Source: JAVBLT01 sp031553315 (GTDB taxonomy: Bacteria > Verrucomicrobiota > Kiritimatiellia > RFP12 > DVOR01). From it: DNA of 61,660 nt. Under the pieces are notes generated by a model, which saw only the letters and a program-made list of their open reading frames with translations, did not search any database and had not been told where the DNA came from. Positions 24,485 to 33,247 of this stretch are shown here, piece by piece. The DNA is taken from assembly GCA_031553315.1 (NCBI GenBank), contig JAVBLT010000025.1, positions 1-61,660 on the forward strand, written 5' to 3'. Positions within the stretch are counted from its first letter, which is position 1. Each line of letters begins with the position of its first letter. The position numbers and the translations under genes are program-made.

Positions 24485-25666
24485 ATGAGAAGTCTTGTTT
24501 TTTTTCTATGTGTTGCCATGTTTTTGTTTAACCATCTTTACGGGGCCTCTTTGCCTGAAGAGGTGAGAAGGAAGGTTCTCGAATTTGGCGATTTTGATCG
24601 TGATATACGTAACTATGTAAAAGAACGATGGGTTACGTTGACTTATTTTATTGATTTTAATGGTGATTGCGTTGAAGACGTAATCACGACATCTTATGCT
24701 CGAACAGACCGTTTGGGAAGTGGATGGGAGTTTCATTTCTATAAAAACGGAAAGTGGGTAGAGGCTGATCAAGGTGAAAAAAACAGGTATGGATTTAATG
24801 GCTATATATCGCAATTTTATCTTCTAAAGGAACGAAATGAAAACGCTCAGGTTGCCATGGTTGATCTAAAAATTATTCTTAATGAAGACAAGGATATTGA
24901 GGCGGTGGTTGGCGACGAACTGTGCCACCTTTCAGCGAACGCTCAGGATACGATGCTTTACAAAACGGAGACAAATGCTTTGGTTCGATGGCTGACCTCG
25001 CCAACATTTGAGAGCATTGAGCGCCTCGCGTTTGATGTCTATGCGGGGGAAAATCTTGAAAAGCAGGCGGCTCGTTATCTGGGAGGAATGGTGCCTTTCT
25101 CTGCGGAGCCTGTGCAGTATGCGCTGAGTGTCGCTCAGCGCCAGTTGCTCATAGAGGCGTATCAGGCCGGGGAGGAATTGACTGGCATAAGGGTCGTTTT
25201 AACGGATGCGGATGCCGATGGCCGGGTTGATGCGTTTGTCTCCTCAAATGAGAAGGCAATTGGCGACATTTTTTCCTGGTCGCTGTATCTCAACACGGAA
25301 ACGGGATGGGAAAAGGCAACCGAAACCATTATCCGGGGACATGGGGTCATTGAACCGGAAGTAGTTGCGCGTGAAAGCGAGTTTTATCAGGTTTATGAAA
25401 TCGATATTCTTTCCTACCCGAATCAGGTGCCGCCGTGGCCTCTGATTCTTCGAAGGGAGGCCGTGTATGCCTATGCGCAGCCCGTTTTTTACATGGGGTT
25501 TCCCGACCGCCTGAGCGCATTTCATCTTGCGAATCAAATAAGGGAGAGTGATTTGCCGCCCCAGGCTTCCATTCCGTTGCAGGCGGTGCTTCAGCTGTTC
25601 GATATGAGATCGGCGTTTCAACGGCTTGAGCGCCTTTCCGCGGAGACGCTCTCGCTTGAACCATGA
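24485..25666 (+). CDS. Secreted paralogue of the upstream gene, truncated at the C-terminus
   Basis: The ATG at 24485 follows CAGGAG and starts a signal peptide (SLVFFLCVAMFLFNHLYG). The 393-residue product parallels the preceding protein throughout: WVTLTYFIDFNGDCVEDVITTS, DADADGRVDAFVSS, GMGF/YMGF-type PDRLSAFHL, then FQRLERLSAE. It stops eight codons after LSAE, exactly where the paralogue continues with the lysozyme-like module. The two genes share CTTTCCGCGGA at this point, so a recombination or deletion breakpoint lies there. The first calcium loop reads DFNGDCVED and is degenerate. Confidence 0.75.
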   Translation: MRSLVFFLCVAMFLFNHLYGASLPEEVRRKVLEFGDFDRDIRNYVKERWVTLTYFIDFNGDCVEDVITTSYARTDRLGSGWEFHFYKNGKWVEADQGEKNRYGFNGYISQFYLLKERNENAQVAMVDLKIILNEDKDIEAVVGDELCHLSANAQDTMLYKTETNALVRWLTSPTFESIERLAFDVYAGENLEKQAARYLGGMVPFSAEPVQYALSVAQRQLLIEAYQAGEELTGIRVVLTDADADGRVDAFVSSNEKAIGDIFSWSLYLNTETGWEKATETIIRGHGVIEPEVVARESEFYQVYEIDILSYPNQVPPWPLILRREAVYAYAQPVFYMGFPDRLSAFHLANQIRESDLPPQASIPLQAVLQLFDMRSAFQRLERLSAETLSLEP

Positions 25667-25726
25667 AACGATGAGGGGATTTTGTTTGAGTTTTGTTAAG
25701 GTCGTTAAAATGAAAGGCAACTTATT

Positions 25727-26803
25727 ATGAAGTATTGTGTTGGAATAATGATGGCAATCGTTTGTTCAGGTTATGCGATTGCAAATGACCCTTGGGGTAC
25801 TACATACGGCAATCATATTATTATAGGTGAAAATACCTATACGGGGCTTGGTAATTCCGACCTGAGTGCCATTTTCATTGGAAATGGGGCGGGTGGCGCG
25901 GGCGGAGCCGTTCTCATTGGGTCAAAGAGTTCTTCTTTCTTCAATGGAGTTGCCATTGGTATGGGATCAACTGGGTATTGGGATTCAATTGCCCTTGGCA
26001 ACCGTGCCTCGGCATATTGTTCCAGTATGTCGCTGGGGCATGAAACTCAGGCTGAGGGTTGGGGGTGCCTTTCAATAGGCCCTTATGCGTATACAGGATC
26101 CTATATTGATGATTCCATTGCTTTGGGTGCCTATGCTTCGGCTACGGCTAGTTATGGTATTGCAATTGGAGGTGATTCTTCCGTAGATTCGAGTTCTTCT
26201 GTTGCCATCGGGTATGGCGCTACGGTTCCCAGCCAGAGCCGGGGGGTTCAGCTTTTGGGCGGCGCTCTTGAACCGAACACGTTGCTGCAGGTGAAGAATT
26301 ATCGATTTTTGGATGAAAATGGCAAAATCCTGCCCGACCGCGTTCCCGGCCAATTTGCGACCGTTACGCAGATGTCGACTTTTGTGGACAATTCAATTGC
26401 GTCACTTTCATCAGAAATGGAAGAAACATATGTAAAGAAAGCGGATCCGATGCCCAGAGGATTTGTGTATGAGGAGGTGGTTCATTCAGCGGATGTGGCG
26501 GCGATTGCTCTGAAGCATGGGTGCATTCATGTGATACCGGGGGGTGGGACTCAACGGATTACGCTTTCGATTGATGATGCGGATGTGCCGGCAGGAAGCA
26601 CGTTTGATGCTTTGCTGATGGTAGAGGCGGGAGATGTGCAGCCGCAGATCGTCTACCCGCAGGGGTGTATTTACGGATTTGGAGTGAAGCCGCGCCTGGA
26701 TATGAAGGGCGTGTGGTATTTGGGCTTTGGAAAGGTAGGAGGCAAGATCCGGGTCGGAGCAAGCGGACCGTTTATGGAGGTGCTTGGCGGCGATGATGAT
26801 TGA
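25727..26803 (+). CDS. Secreted protein with YadA/Hia-head-like repeats
   Basis: A signal peptide (residues 1-19) precedes a repeat region at about 45-165. Short units such as GVAIGMGS, SIALGNRAS, SMSLGHETQ, SIALGAYAS and GIAIGGDS match the SxAxGxxA-type 14-residue repeats that build the left-handed beta-roll heads of trimeric autotransporter adhesins. No YadA membrane anchor follows. Instead, a junction (GVQLLGG..LLQVKNYRFLDENGKILPDRV) and a beta-rich C-terminal domain end in acidic GGDDD. The protein has 358 residues and is intermediate in GC content. Inference: a secreted or associated surface fibre, possibly trimeric, whose anchoring route is unknown. Confidence 0.75.
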   Translation: MKYCVGIMMAIVCSGYAIANDPWGTTYGNHIIIGENTYTGLGNSDLSAIFIGNGAGGAGGAVLIGSKSSSFFNGVAIGMGSTGYWDSIALGNRASAYCSSMSLGHETQAEGWGCLSIGPYAYTGSYIDDSIALGAYASATASYGIAIGGDSSVDSSSSVAIGYGATVPSQSRGVQLLGGALEPNTLLQVKNYRFLDENGKILPDRVPGQFATVTQMSTFVDNSIASLSSEMEETYVKKADPMPRGFVYEEVVHSADVAAIALKHGCIHVIPGGGTQRITLSIDDADVPAGSTFDALLMVEAGDVQPQIVYPQGCIYGFGVKPRLDMKGVWYLGFGKVGGKIRVGASGPFMEVLGGDDD

Positions 26804-26888
26804 TTGCTGATCTTTCTTGAAAACTTCATGCAAAATTACTGAGAACGTAGAGGACGGTAATCGTATTTCCATTTGTTTTTATGAGGTT

Positions 26889-27051
26889 TAGAGCATATTT
26901 CGATTGATCTTTCCGCTTTTTCTCGGTGCTTTTTGTTTTTGAACTTCACCCTTTCAGATCGCCGTAGCGTTGCTACGGCTCGCCTCAAGCGTTTGTAAAA
27001 ACCAAAATTCACCTTCGCAAAATCCGGAAATCTCATTCGAAACATGCTCTA
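26889..27051. repeat. Palindromic MITE-like repeat, copy 3
   Basis: A complete 163-bp copy runs from TAGAGCAT (26889) to ATGCTCTA (27051), with the GCCGTAGC hairpin. It lies between the YadA-head-like gene and a decayed gene fragment. The rest of the stretch 26804-27335 holds only that fragment and short coiled-coil-like remnants. Confidence 0.92.
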
Positions 27052-27231
27052 TTTGAAAATTTTAGAATTTTTCATGGAGGACTTTTTGTTGGGTAAGGGC
27101 TTTTGTGAGGTCTTGGAGGAGTTCGCTCAGGTGGGCCACTTCTTCTCTACGCATGGCGCGCAAGCGTTTTCATTTCTTCCTGAAGCTGGGCCACGTTTGG
27201 AAACGGGTTTACCGTTCTTCCCCCGGGTATC

Positions 27232-27349
27232 GGGCGGGGTTTCGTTGAAGCAACATGCACCGTTGCAGGCGGTATTACAGCTTTTTGAGATGCTGTCGCG
27301 ATTCCTGCGAATCGAGCGCCTGCCGGTTGAGGTGTTTATACCGGAATGA
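27232..27349 (+). pseudogene. Fragment of the secreted VCBS-like paralogue family
   Basis: The DNA encodes PLQAVLQLFEMLSRFLRIERL, which aligns with PLQAVLQLFDMRSAFQRLERL near the end of the gene at 24485-25666. The match is also clear at nucleotide level (TTGCAGGCGGT.. and GAGCGCCT..). Only this 3' end remains, next to repeat copy 3, and it overlaps the end of the opposing membrane-protein gene. It is a third, degraded copy of the family. Confidence 0.6.
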
Positions 27350-28778
27350 GCTTCTGCTGTTTGGGGCGGGTTTGTTCGGCGAGCTCGGCGAGGGTGATGT
27401 TGAAAGCGCTATCGAGGGTGGCGTCGAGCCGTTCGGAGATGGGGCGGAGGGCGGGGGGAAGGTTGGCGGTGTTGACGATGTCTTCGCCGGCCGTGTCGTC
27501 GATAAACGCCCTGAAGATGGTGGCGAGCTTCACGTGGGTGGCGCAGCCGCAGAGCATATAATAATCCGTGCTTTCATCGGGCATGTTCACGGGCACGATC
27601 ACGCCGCGGTCGATCAGGGTGCGCAGCACGGCGGCGAGCAGGCGCTGGGGTATGCCGATGCGGGCGCTGAAGGCCTGGATGTTGAGCGGTTTGCCCAGCT
27701 CGGCCACGCTGCGGGCCGCTTCCATGCACAGCGCGATGGCAATGAAGATGCGGTCGCGCCCCGAGGGGTTCACGAAGGCGTTTTCGCGCTGGAGCTCTTT
27801 GCCGAACTGGTGCACGTAGGCCATTTCGGAGCCGAGGAGGATGATCTGCCAGCTGGTGTGGATCCACATGAGCAGGATGGGCAGGGCCACGAAGCTGCCG
27901 TAGAGGGCGCTGTTGCCGACGATGCCGACCTGGAGGCGCAGGCAGAGCTTGAACCACGCGCTGAGGATGAGGGCGGTGAGGAAGCCGCCCACAAAGCAGG
28001 AGCCGGTCTTCACGCGGGTGTTGGGCAGGAAGCCGAAGAGGAAGGCGAGCAGGCAGGTGCCCATGAGCAGCGGCACGAAGCGGTGGAGGATCTCCATTCC
28101 CGCGAAGAAGCGGACGACGTGGCCGGCGTTGGCGTTGATTTTGTTGACGGTCTCGAGCACGGGGATGCTGCTGGCGGCCACGAGGAGCACGGGGACGACG
28201 ATGATGATGCTGAGGTAATCCGTGAATTTCCGCCAGAGCGGCCGTGTGCGGGCCACGCCCCACACCTGGTTGAAGCTGCTTTCGATTTTGCCCAGCACGC
28301 CGATGACCATGAGGATGAGGGAGATGGCGCCGATGCCGCCGAGCTTGCCGAAGTTGATGCCGTTGATCTGCTCGAAGACGGTGTTGGCGATGCGGCGGAT
28401 TTCGCCGGTGAAGGCCTGGGTCATTTCCTGTTTGGTCTGGGTGGCCTGGGGGGCGGGAGAGGGTTCGGTCTCTTCGAGGCTGATTTCCATGTCGGAGACG
28501 AAGCTGTCGATGTAGGCGGTCACGTGTCGCTGGGCGAGCTCGTCGCCGCCGAAGGCACGGACCATGGAGAGGCTGAGCGCGAGCACGGGCACGATGGCGA
28601 GCATGGTGATGTAGGTGAGGGCGGAGGCGTGCAGGAGGCAGTTGTCGCGCAAATAACCTTTTACGGTGAGCGAGCAGAAGCGCAGGATGCGGTATCCCAG
28701 GCGGGGAAAGAAGGAGAGCGCGGCGAGGTCGGTCCGCCACAGGGCGGATGAAAAGAAGGCTTTTATTTTTCCAAGCAT
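27336..28778 (-). CDS. YihY/BrkB family inner-membrane protein
   Basis: The 480-residue protein has the YihY/virulence factor BrkB ('ribonuclease BN' in old annotations) core. About six TM helices are visible, with LLHASALTYITMLAIVPVLAL early, then GAISLILMVIGVLGKIESSFNQVWGV, and later GSFVALPILLMWIHTSWQIILLGSEM. A C-terminal cytoplasmic region of about 150 residues follows, containing a winged-helix-like part (FSARIGIPQRLLAAVLRTLIDRGVI). The molecular role of the family is unsettled, and the RNase name is not supported. An acidic extracytoplasmic insertion (ETEPSPAPQATQTKQ) lies between the first two TM helices. Confidence 0.88.
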   Translation of the reverse strand: MLGKIKAFFSSALWRTDLAALSFFPRLGYRILRFCSLTVKGYLRDNCLLHASALTYITMLAIVPVLALSLSMVRAFGGDELAQRHVTAYIDSFVSDMEISLEETEPSPAPQATQTKQEMTQAFTGEIRRIANTVFEQINGINFGKLGGIGAISLILMVIGVLGKIESSFNQVWGVARTRPLWRKFTDYLSIIIVVPVLLVAASSIPVLETVNKINANAGHVVRFFAGMEILHRFVPLLMGTCLLAFLFGFLPNTRVKTGSCFVGGFLTALILSAWFKLCLRLQVGIVGNSALYGSFVALPILLMWIHTSWQIILLGSEMAYVHQFGKELQRENAFVNPSGRDRIFIAIALCMEAARSVAELGKPLNIQAFSARIGIPQRLLAAVLRTLIDRGVIVPVNMPDESTDYYMLCGCATHVKLATIFRAFIDDTAGEDIVNTANLPPALRPISERLDATLDSAFNITLAELAEQTRPKQQKLIPV

Positions 28779-28892
28779 GTTTTCAATCTCCTATAAGGAG
28801 TGCGTTGTTGTTCATGGGTGAACACCAAATCGCGCTGTCCATGAGCATGCGGTGAGCGGCTTTAAGTAGTTCCATTGCTGAACGCCTTGAGG

Positions 28893-30449
28893 TTACTTGG
28901 CGTATTCGATGCAGCGGGTTTCGCGGGAGACCACCACGCGGATCTGGCCGGGGTAGAGGAGCTCGGTTTCGATTTTGCGGGCGATGTCGCGCGCGAGGAG
29001 CATGGCTTTGTTGTCGGTGATTTCTTCGGGGGAGACGATGACGCGGATCTCGCGGCCGGCCTGGATGGCGAAGCTCTTTTTCACGCCGGGGAAGGCGGCG
29101 GCGAGGCGCTCGAGGTCTTCGAGGCGTTTCATGTAGATGGCGGTGGCTTCGCTGCGGGCGCCGGGGCGGGAGCCGGAAATCGCGTCGGCGGCGGAGCAGA
29201 GGGTGGGGTAGAGGCTTTCGGCCTCCACGTCGCCGTGATGGGCGGCGGCGGTGTTGACGACGACGGGGCTCTCGCCGGCCTGGCGGAGGATGTCGGCGCC
29301 GATGGCGGAGTGGGTGCCTTCGCGGTCTTGGTCGACGCTTTTGCCGATGTCGTGGAATAATCCGGCGCGGCGGGCGAGGGTGGGGTTGAGGCCGAGCTCG
29401 GAGGCCATGAGGCCCATGAGGTTGGCCACTTCGATGGCGTGGCGGAGGACGTTTTGGGTGAAGCTGGTGCGGAAGCGCAGGCGCCCGAGGGTGCGGATGA
29501 GGGAGGGCTCCACGCCTTGGACGTTGGCCTCGAAGCAGGCGTCTTCCCCGGCCTGGCGGATGGTTTCCTGGAGCTCGCTTTGGACGTGCTCGACGACTTC
29601 TTCGATGCGGGTGGGGTGCACGCGGCCGTCGGCGATGAGGATCTCGAGGGCCTTTCTGGCGACTTCGCGGCGGATGGGGTCGAAGCAGGAGATGACGATG
29701 ACGTCGGGGGTGTCGTCGAGCAGGATTGAGGCGCCGGTGAGGTTTTCGAGGGTGCGGACGTTGCGGCCTTCGCGGCCGATGATGCGGCCTTTGAGTTCGT
29801 CGTCGGCGAGGGGGACGGTGGAGGTGACGAGCTCCGAGGCGTGGGATACGGCGCAGCGCTGGATGGCGGTGGCGACGATGGCGCGGGCTTCGCGGTCGGC
29901 GTTGGCTTTGGCTTCTTCCTGGATGCGGCGGATCATGGCGCCGGTTTCGCTCTGGATTTCCTGCTCGGCGCGGGTGATGACGGTGCGGCGGGCTTCGTCG
30001 TGGGTCATGCCGGCGAGGGTGTAGAGGGTGTCGGCGGCTTTCTTTTTCTCGGTTTCAAGGCGGGTCTGTTCTTCGGAGATCACTTCTTTGGCTATTTTGA
30101 GGAGGTCGTTTTTCTTTTCGATTTCATCGTTTTTTTTCTGGATGGTTTCTTCGCGCTGGGTGAGGCGTTTTTCGAGGTCTTCGAGCTCGTTGCGGCGGGT
30201 TTTGGTGGTTTTTTCGAATTCTTCGCGGGCTTTGACCACTTCGGCGCGGGCCTGGATGTCGGCCTCTTTGAGGCGGGCTTTGATTTCGTTGTCGGCTTCC
30301 TGGCTTCTGAGCTGGGCCTGGCGCTCCACGGCTTCGGCCTGCCAATGGCCGAGGAGGCGCCGGAAGGTGTAGCCGCCGATCAGGCCGATGATGAGCGCGC
30401 CGAGGGGCACGGCGGCGTCGGTGATGTCTTGCCAGATCATGCTGGTCAT
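28893..30449 (-). CDS. rny: Ribonuclease Y
   Basis: RNase Y is a membrane-bound endonuclease that starts mRNA decay. The 518-residue protein has an N-terminal TM helix (ALIIGLIGGYTF), a long coiled coil (about residues 35-195), a KH domain (LKGRIIGREGRNVRTLENLTG near 220-245), and an HD domain with the metal-binding HDIGK motif. The C-terminal domain ends in the family's PGQIRVVVSRETRCIEYAK. Length is typical. AAAGGA precedes the ATG by 7 bases. It starts 21 bp after the stop of a secreted glycosidase on the same strand, an unusual partner. Confidence 0.96.
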   Translation of the reverse strand: MTSMIWQDITDAAVPLGALIIGLIGGYTFRRLLGHWQAEAVERQAQLRSQEADNEIKARLKEADIQARAEVVKAREEFEKTTKTRRNELEDLEKRLTQREETIQKKNDEIEKKNDLLKIAKEVISEEQTRLETEKKKAADTLYTLAGMTHDEARRTVITRAEQEIQSETGAMIRRIQEEAKANADREARAIVATAIQRCAVSHASELVTSTVPLADDELKGRIIGREGRNVRTLENLTGASILLDDTPDVIVISCFDPIRREVARKALEILIADGRVHPTRIEEVVEHVQSELQETIRQAGEDACFEANVQGVEPSLIRTLGRLRFRTSFTQNVLRHAIEVANLMGLMASELGLNPTLARRAGLFHDIGKSVDQDREGTHSAIGADILRQAGESPVVVNTAAAHHGDVEAESLYPTLCSAADAISGSRPGARSEATAIYMKRLEDLERLAAAFPGVKKSFAIQAGREIRVIVSPEEITDNKAMLLARDIARKIETELLYPGQIRVVVSRETRCIEYAK

Positions 30450-30470
30450 GGAAAAATCCTTTCGGGGGGG

Positions 30471-32993
30471 TTACCAGATGAGCTCGAAGAGGCGTAGGCC
30501 GGGCTCGGTGGGGGTGACGATGAGGGCTTTGACGGGCTGGGCGAGGCCTTCGAGGGAGATGATGCCGTTGTCGTTGCGGACGGCGGCGCGGCGGTCGTTG
30601 GCGTCGATGGCGGAGACGGTGCAGGCGCCGCCGCTGAGGAGCCAGGCGCGGGGGGCGGTTTTGGCTTCGCGGTTGGGAAGGGTCGCGGGATCGAGGCCTT
30701 GGGGGCGGTAGGCGCTGAGGAGGTCGCCGTCGTGCACGGCGTCGGGGGAGTTGATGCGGGCGCCTTCGGGGACGTCGAGCTTGAATTGGTTGATGCGCAG
30801 CTCGACGGGGTCCGGGGAGGTGTTGATGTAGCGGGCGGCGTTGACGCCGCGGGCGGGGTTGAGGCGGGCTTGCATTTCTTCGCCGTGGTTGGCGGTGGGC
30901 AGGAAATCCCAGGTTTTGCCGGCGTCGGCAGAGAGCTCGATGCGGCCTTGGGCGGCGGCCTGGGGGGTGTCGAGCTTGGCGTGGATGTAGTTGGCGACCA
31001 CGCCTTCGGGCAGGAGCAGGCCGAACCATTCGCCGGGCTGGATTTTGACGATTTCGAGGACGCGCCCGAAGTTGACGAAGGTTCCTTTTCGCTCGGCGGT
31101 GGCGTTTTGGAGCTGCGGCACGGTGCCGATGGCGCGGTAACGCCCGGCGGCGGAGGGCTGGGGCTCGCGGCCGCCGAGCTGGGTGTAGAGGCGGGCGAAG
31201 AGGATTTGGGCGGCGTCGTCGGCGAAGGGGGTCATCACTTTGCCGGCGGTCTGGATTTCGGTCTGGAAGGGGCGCTGTTTTTGTTCGGCGCTGATGGTTT
31301 CGCGGGCGGCGTAAGTGGCGAGCAGGTCGTTGAAGAGGGGGATGGCGGCGGGCTTGAAGGCGCCCATGGGGTCGATGGTCTCGATGATGTCGCACACGAG
31401 GGCGCCGGCGCGGCCGGTTTCGCCGAAGAGGCGGATCCAGTGGAGGGTTTCTTCTTTGAAGAGGGGGTCTTTGAGGGTGGCCTGGAGGGTTTGGGCGGCT
31501 TTTTCGATGCGGGCGTATTCGTCGCTCATCATGCGGAGGTCGGCGGCGAGGGGTTTGTTTTTCTCGCGGAGGGCTTTGAGGATGCGCTGGGCGGGATCGC
31601 GGAAGGTTTCGGATTCGTCGCGGCGGTAGCCGTGGCCGTTGGGGCCGTGGTCGGAGTTGTTGTCGGCGAAGGTCTGCACGGCCTGGGGGCACTCGGGGAA
31701 GAGGCGGCGGATGCCTTCGCGCCAGGATTTTTCGGCGTTGTAGTCTTTCATGTTCCAGGTGTAGTCGGCGATGCCGAAGAGGCCGATCAGGGAGGCTTGG
31801 GGTTTGTCCATGGGGTTGGAGACGAAGCCCGAGAGCTCGGGCGCGTTGGCGGGGTCGATGCCGTAGGCGCGGCCGAGGAGGAGGCGGGCGCGGACGAAGT
31901 CGGAGACGGGCCAGTTCCACCAGATGAAGGCTTTGCGCCTGATGCGGGCGTTGACCCACTGGAGCGATTCGAGGGTGATGTCGTGCACCACGGAGTTGCC
32001 GGTCCACATGATCATCACATCCGGGTCGAGTTGCTCGCCCAAGATGTCGAGATAGGTTCCGGGGCGCTTGTCGGCCCAGGCTTTGTTGTACTGGGTGGGG
32101 CAGAGCAGGAGGGGGGTCACGTCGCCCTTCGCGCGCACGAAATCGCGGTTGAGGCGGTTGAGGAGCTTGACCTGCATGTCGGCGCGGGCGCCCTCGCCGC
32201 CGATGTCGTCGAAAAACACCGCGAAGGAGCGCACGCCCAAATCATACATCATCTCGAATTTCTTGATGCAGGCCTCGATGTCGTTATCATTCTTCCACTG
32301 GATATCGCGCCCCGGGTGCACCGCCCACACGAAATTCACCTTGTTGGCCTTCGCCACGCTCACGAGCTCTTTGATCTGCTCGGCTTCTTTGGCGGGGTAG
32401 GGATCGCGCCAACGGTTGGAAAAGCCGTGGAAGGGGTCGTCTTTCGGCCCGTAAATATAGGTATTCATCTTATACTTGCCGTAGAAGCGGAATTGCGCTT
32501 TGCGCGCCTCGAAGCTCCAGGGCTGGCCGTAAAAGCCTTCGACCGTGCCGCGGAAGGCCACATCGGGCCAATCCTGAATGGTGCAGGGAATCAGCTTGCC
32601 GCCGCGCATGATTTGCGAAAGAGTCTGCGCGCCGTAGAAGAACCCGGCGGGATCGGTGGCGGTAATGGTAATTTCCTGCGGGGTAATCGACAGATTGTAC
32701 CCACCCTCGGCCATCAGTTCAAAAGTACCCGCAAGCAAGGCCTTTCCATTGGTAAGGCGAAGGGTAAAGGGAGCGCCCTCTTCAACGGTAAAAAGCGTTT
32801 TGAGGAGTGCGGTGGTGTCGGCATCCATTTCGCCGATGGCGGCGAGCGCGGCTTTTTTCGGCGCGGCGAAGGCTTCGCCCGCCAGCTTGATTGCGTGCGG
32901 AACGGGGTAAACGGCGTGGGCCTCGGGGAGGGCATCGGCCAAAAGGGTGCCGGCGGCCAGCAGGGCGGCCGCGAGATTCAAAGACCAGCGCAT
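30471..32993 (-). CDS. Secreted GH84 beta-N-acetylglucosaminidase (O-GlcNAcase/hyaluronidase type)
   Basis: The 840-residue protein has a signal peptide (LAAALLAAGTLLADA). A GH20b-like N-terminal domain leads into the catalytic barrel starting at RGTVEGFYGQPWS (148-160). The catalytic Asp pair is D262/D263 in VFFDDIGG, matching the substrate-assisted mechanism of GH84. Further typical parts are PTQYNKAWAD, MWTGNSVV and FIWWNWPVSDF. The C-terminal 350 residues form helical and beta-sandwich accessory domains. GH84 enzymes of gut bacteria cut terminal beta-GlcNAc from mucins and glycoproteins. AGGAGG precedes the ATG, and rny follows after 21 bp. Confidence 0.93.
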   Translation of the reverse strand: MRWSLNLAAALLAAGTLLADALPEAHAVYPVPHAIKLAGEAFAAPKKAALAAIGEMDADTTALLKTLFTVEEGAPFTLRLTNGKALLAGTFELMAEGGYNLSITPQEITITATDPAGFFYGAQTLSQIMRGGKLIPCTIQDWPDVAFRGTVEGFYGQPWSFEARKAQFRFYGKYKMNTYIYGPKDDPFHGFSNRWRDPYPAKEAEQIKELVSVAKANKVNFVWAVHPGRDIQWKNDNDIEACIKKFEMMYDLGVRSFAVFFDDIGGEGARADMQVKLLNRLNRDFVRAKGDVTPLLLCPTQYNKAWADKRPGTYLDILGEQLDPDVMIMWTGNSVVHDITLESLQWVNARIRRKAFIWWNWPVSDFVRARLLLGRAYGIDPANAPELSGFVSNPMDKPQASLIGLFGIADYTWNMKDYNAEKSWREGIRRLFPECPQAVQTFADNNSDHGPNGHGYRRDESETFRDPAQRILKALREKNKPLAADLRMMSDEYARIEKAAQTLQATLKDPLFKEETLHWIRLFGETGRAGALVCDIIETIDPMGAFKPAAIPLFNDLLATYAARETISAEQKQRPFQTEIQTAGKVMTPFADDAAQILFARLYTQLGGREPQPSAAGRYRAIGTVPQLQNATAERKGTFVNFGRVLEIVKIQPGEWFGLLLPEGVVANYIHAKLDTPQAAAQGRIELSADAGKTWDFLPTANHGEEMQARLNPARGVNAARYINTSPDPVELRINQFKLDVPEGARINSPDAVHDGDLLSAYRPQGLDPATLPNREAKTAPRAWLLSGGACTVSAIDANDRRAAVRNDNGIISLEGLAQPVKALIVTPTEPGLRLFELIW

Positions 32994-33043
32994 GAGTGTA
33001 TCCTCCTAATCATATGGCAAACAAAATCGCGCAAACCGGAAGA

Positions 33044-33072
33044 AGTATAGCAAAGCTATCTACAAAGATGAA
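33044..33072 (-). promoter_or_regulatory. Possible promoter of the GH84-rny unit
   Basis: On the minus strand a weak TTCATC (33067-33072) lies 17 bp from a good TATACT (33044-33049), about 50 bp before the ATG. Confidence 0.35.
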
Positions 33073-33127
33073 GCGAATAATGTCGAAGGGGGTTCCCGCG
33101 GAAAAAACGGATTTCGGGAACTCTCAC

Positions 33128-33157
33128 TTGACTTCACAACTGTAAATCGCGTATCAT
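33128..33157 (+). promoter_or_regulatory. Predicted promoter of the FecR-like gene
   Basis: TTGACT (33128-33133) and TATCAT (33152-33157) are 18 bp apart, about 90 bp before the start at 33248. Confidence 0.5.
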
Positions 33158-33247
33158 CGCTCAGTTAACAGTCGATTGATGATTTTTTTCGCATTTCGTT
33201 TTGTTGAAGTCGTTTCGCCGTGGCACAATCGGCGGGAAAGGTTCAGT

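Noticed and set aside
27062..27210. Minus-strand coiled-coil-like peptides (VAQLQEEMKTL, then an ATG-initiated REEVAHLSELLQDL frame)
   Set aside because: Two very short overlapping frames beside repeat copy 3; they look like remnants, and no start signal or homologue supports a gene.
27336..28778. Naming the YihY-type protein ribonuclease BN
   Set aside because: That name comes from an old misassignment; the sequence is a polytopic membrane protein without nuclease motifs.
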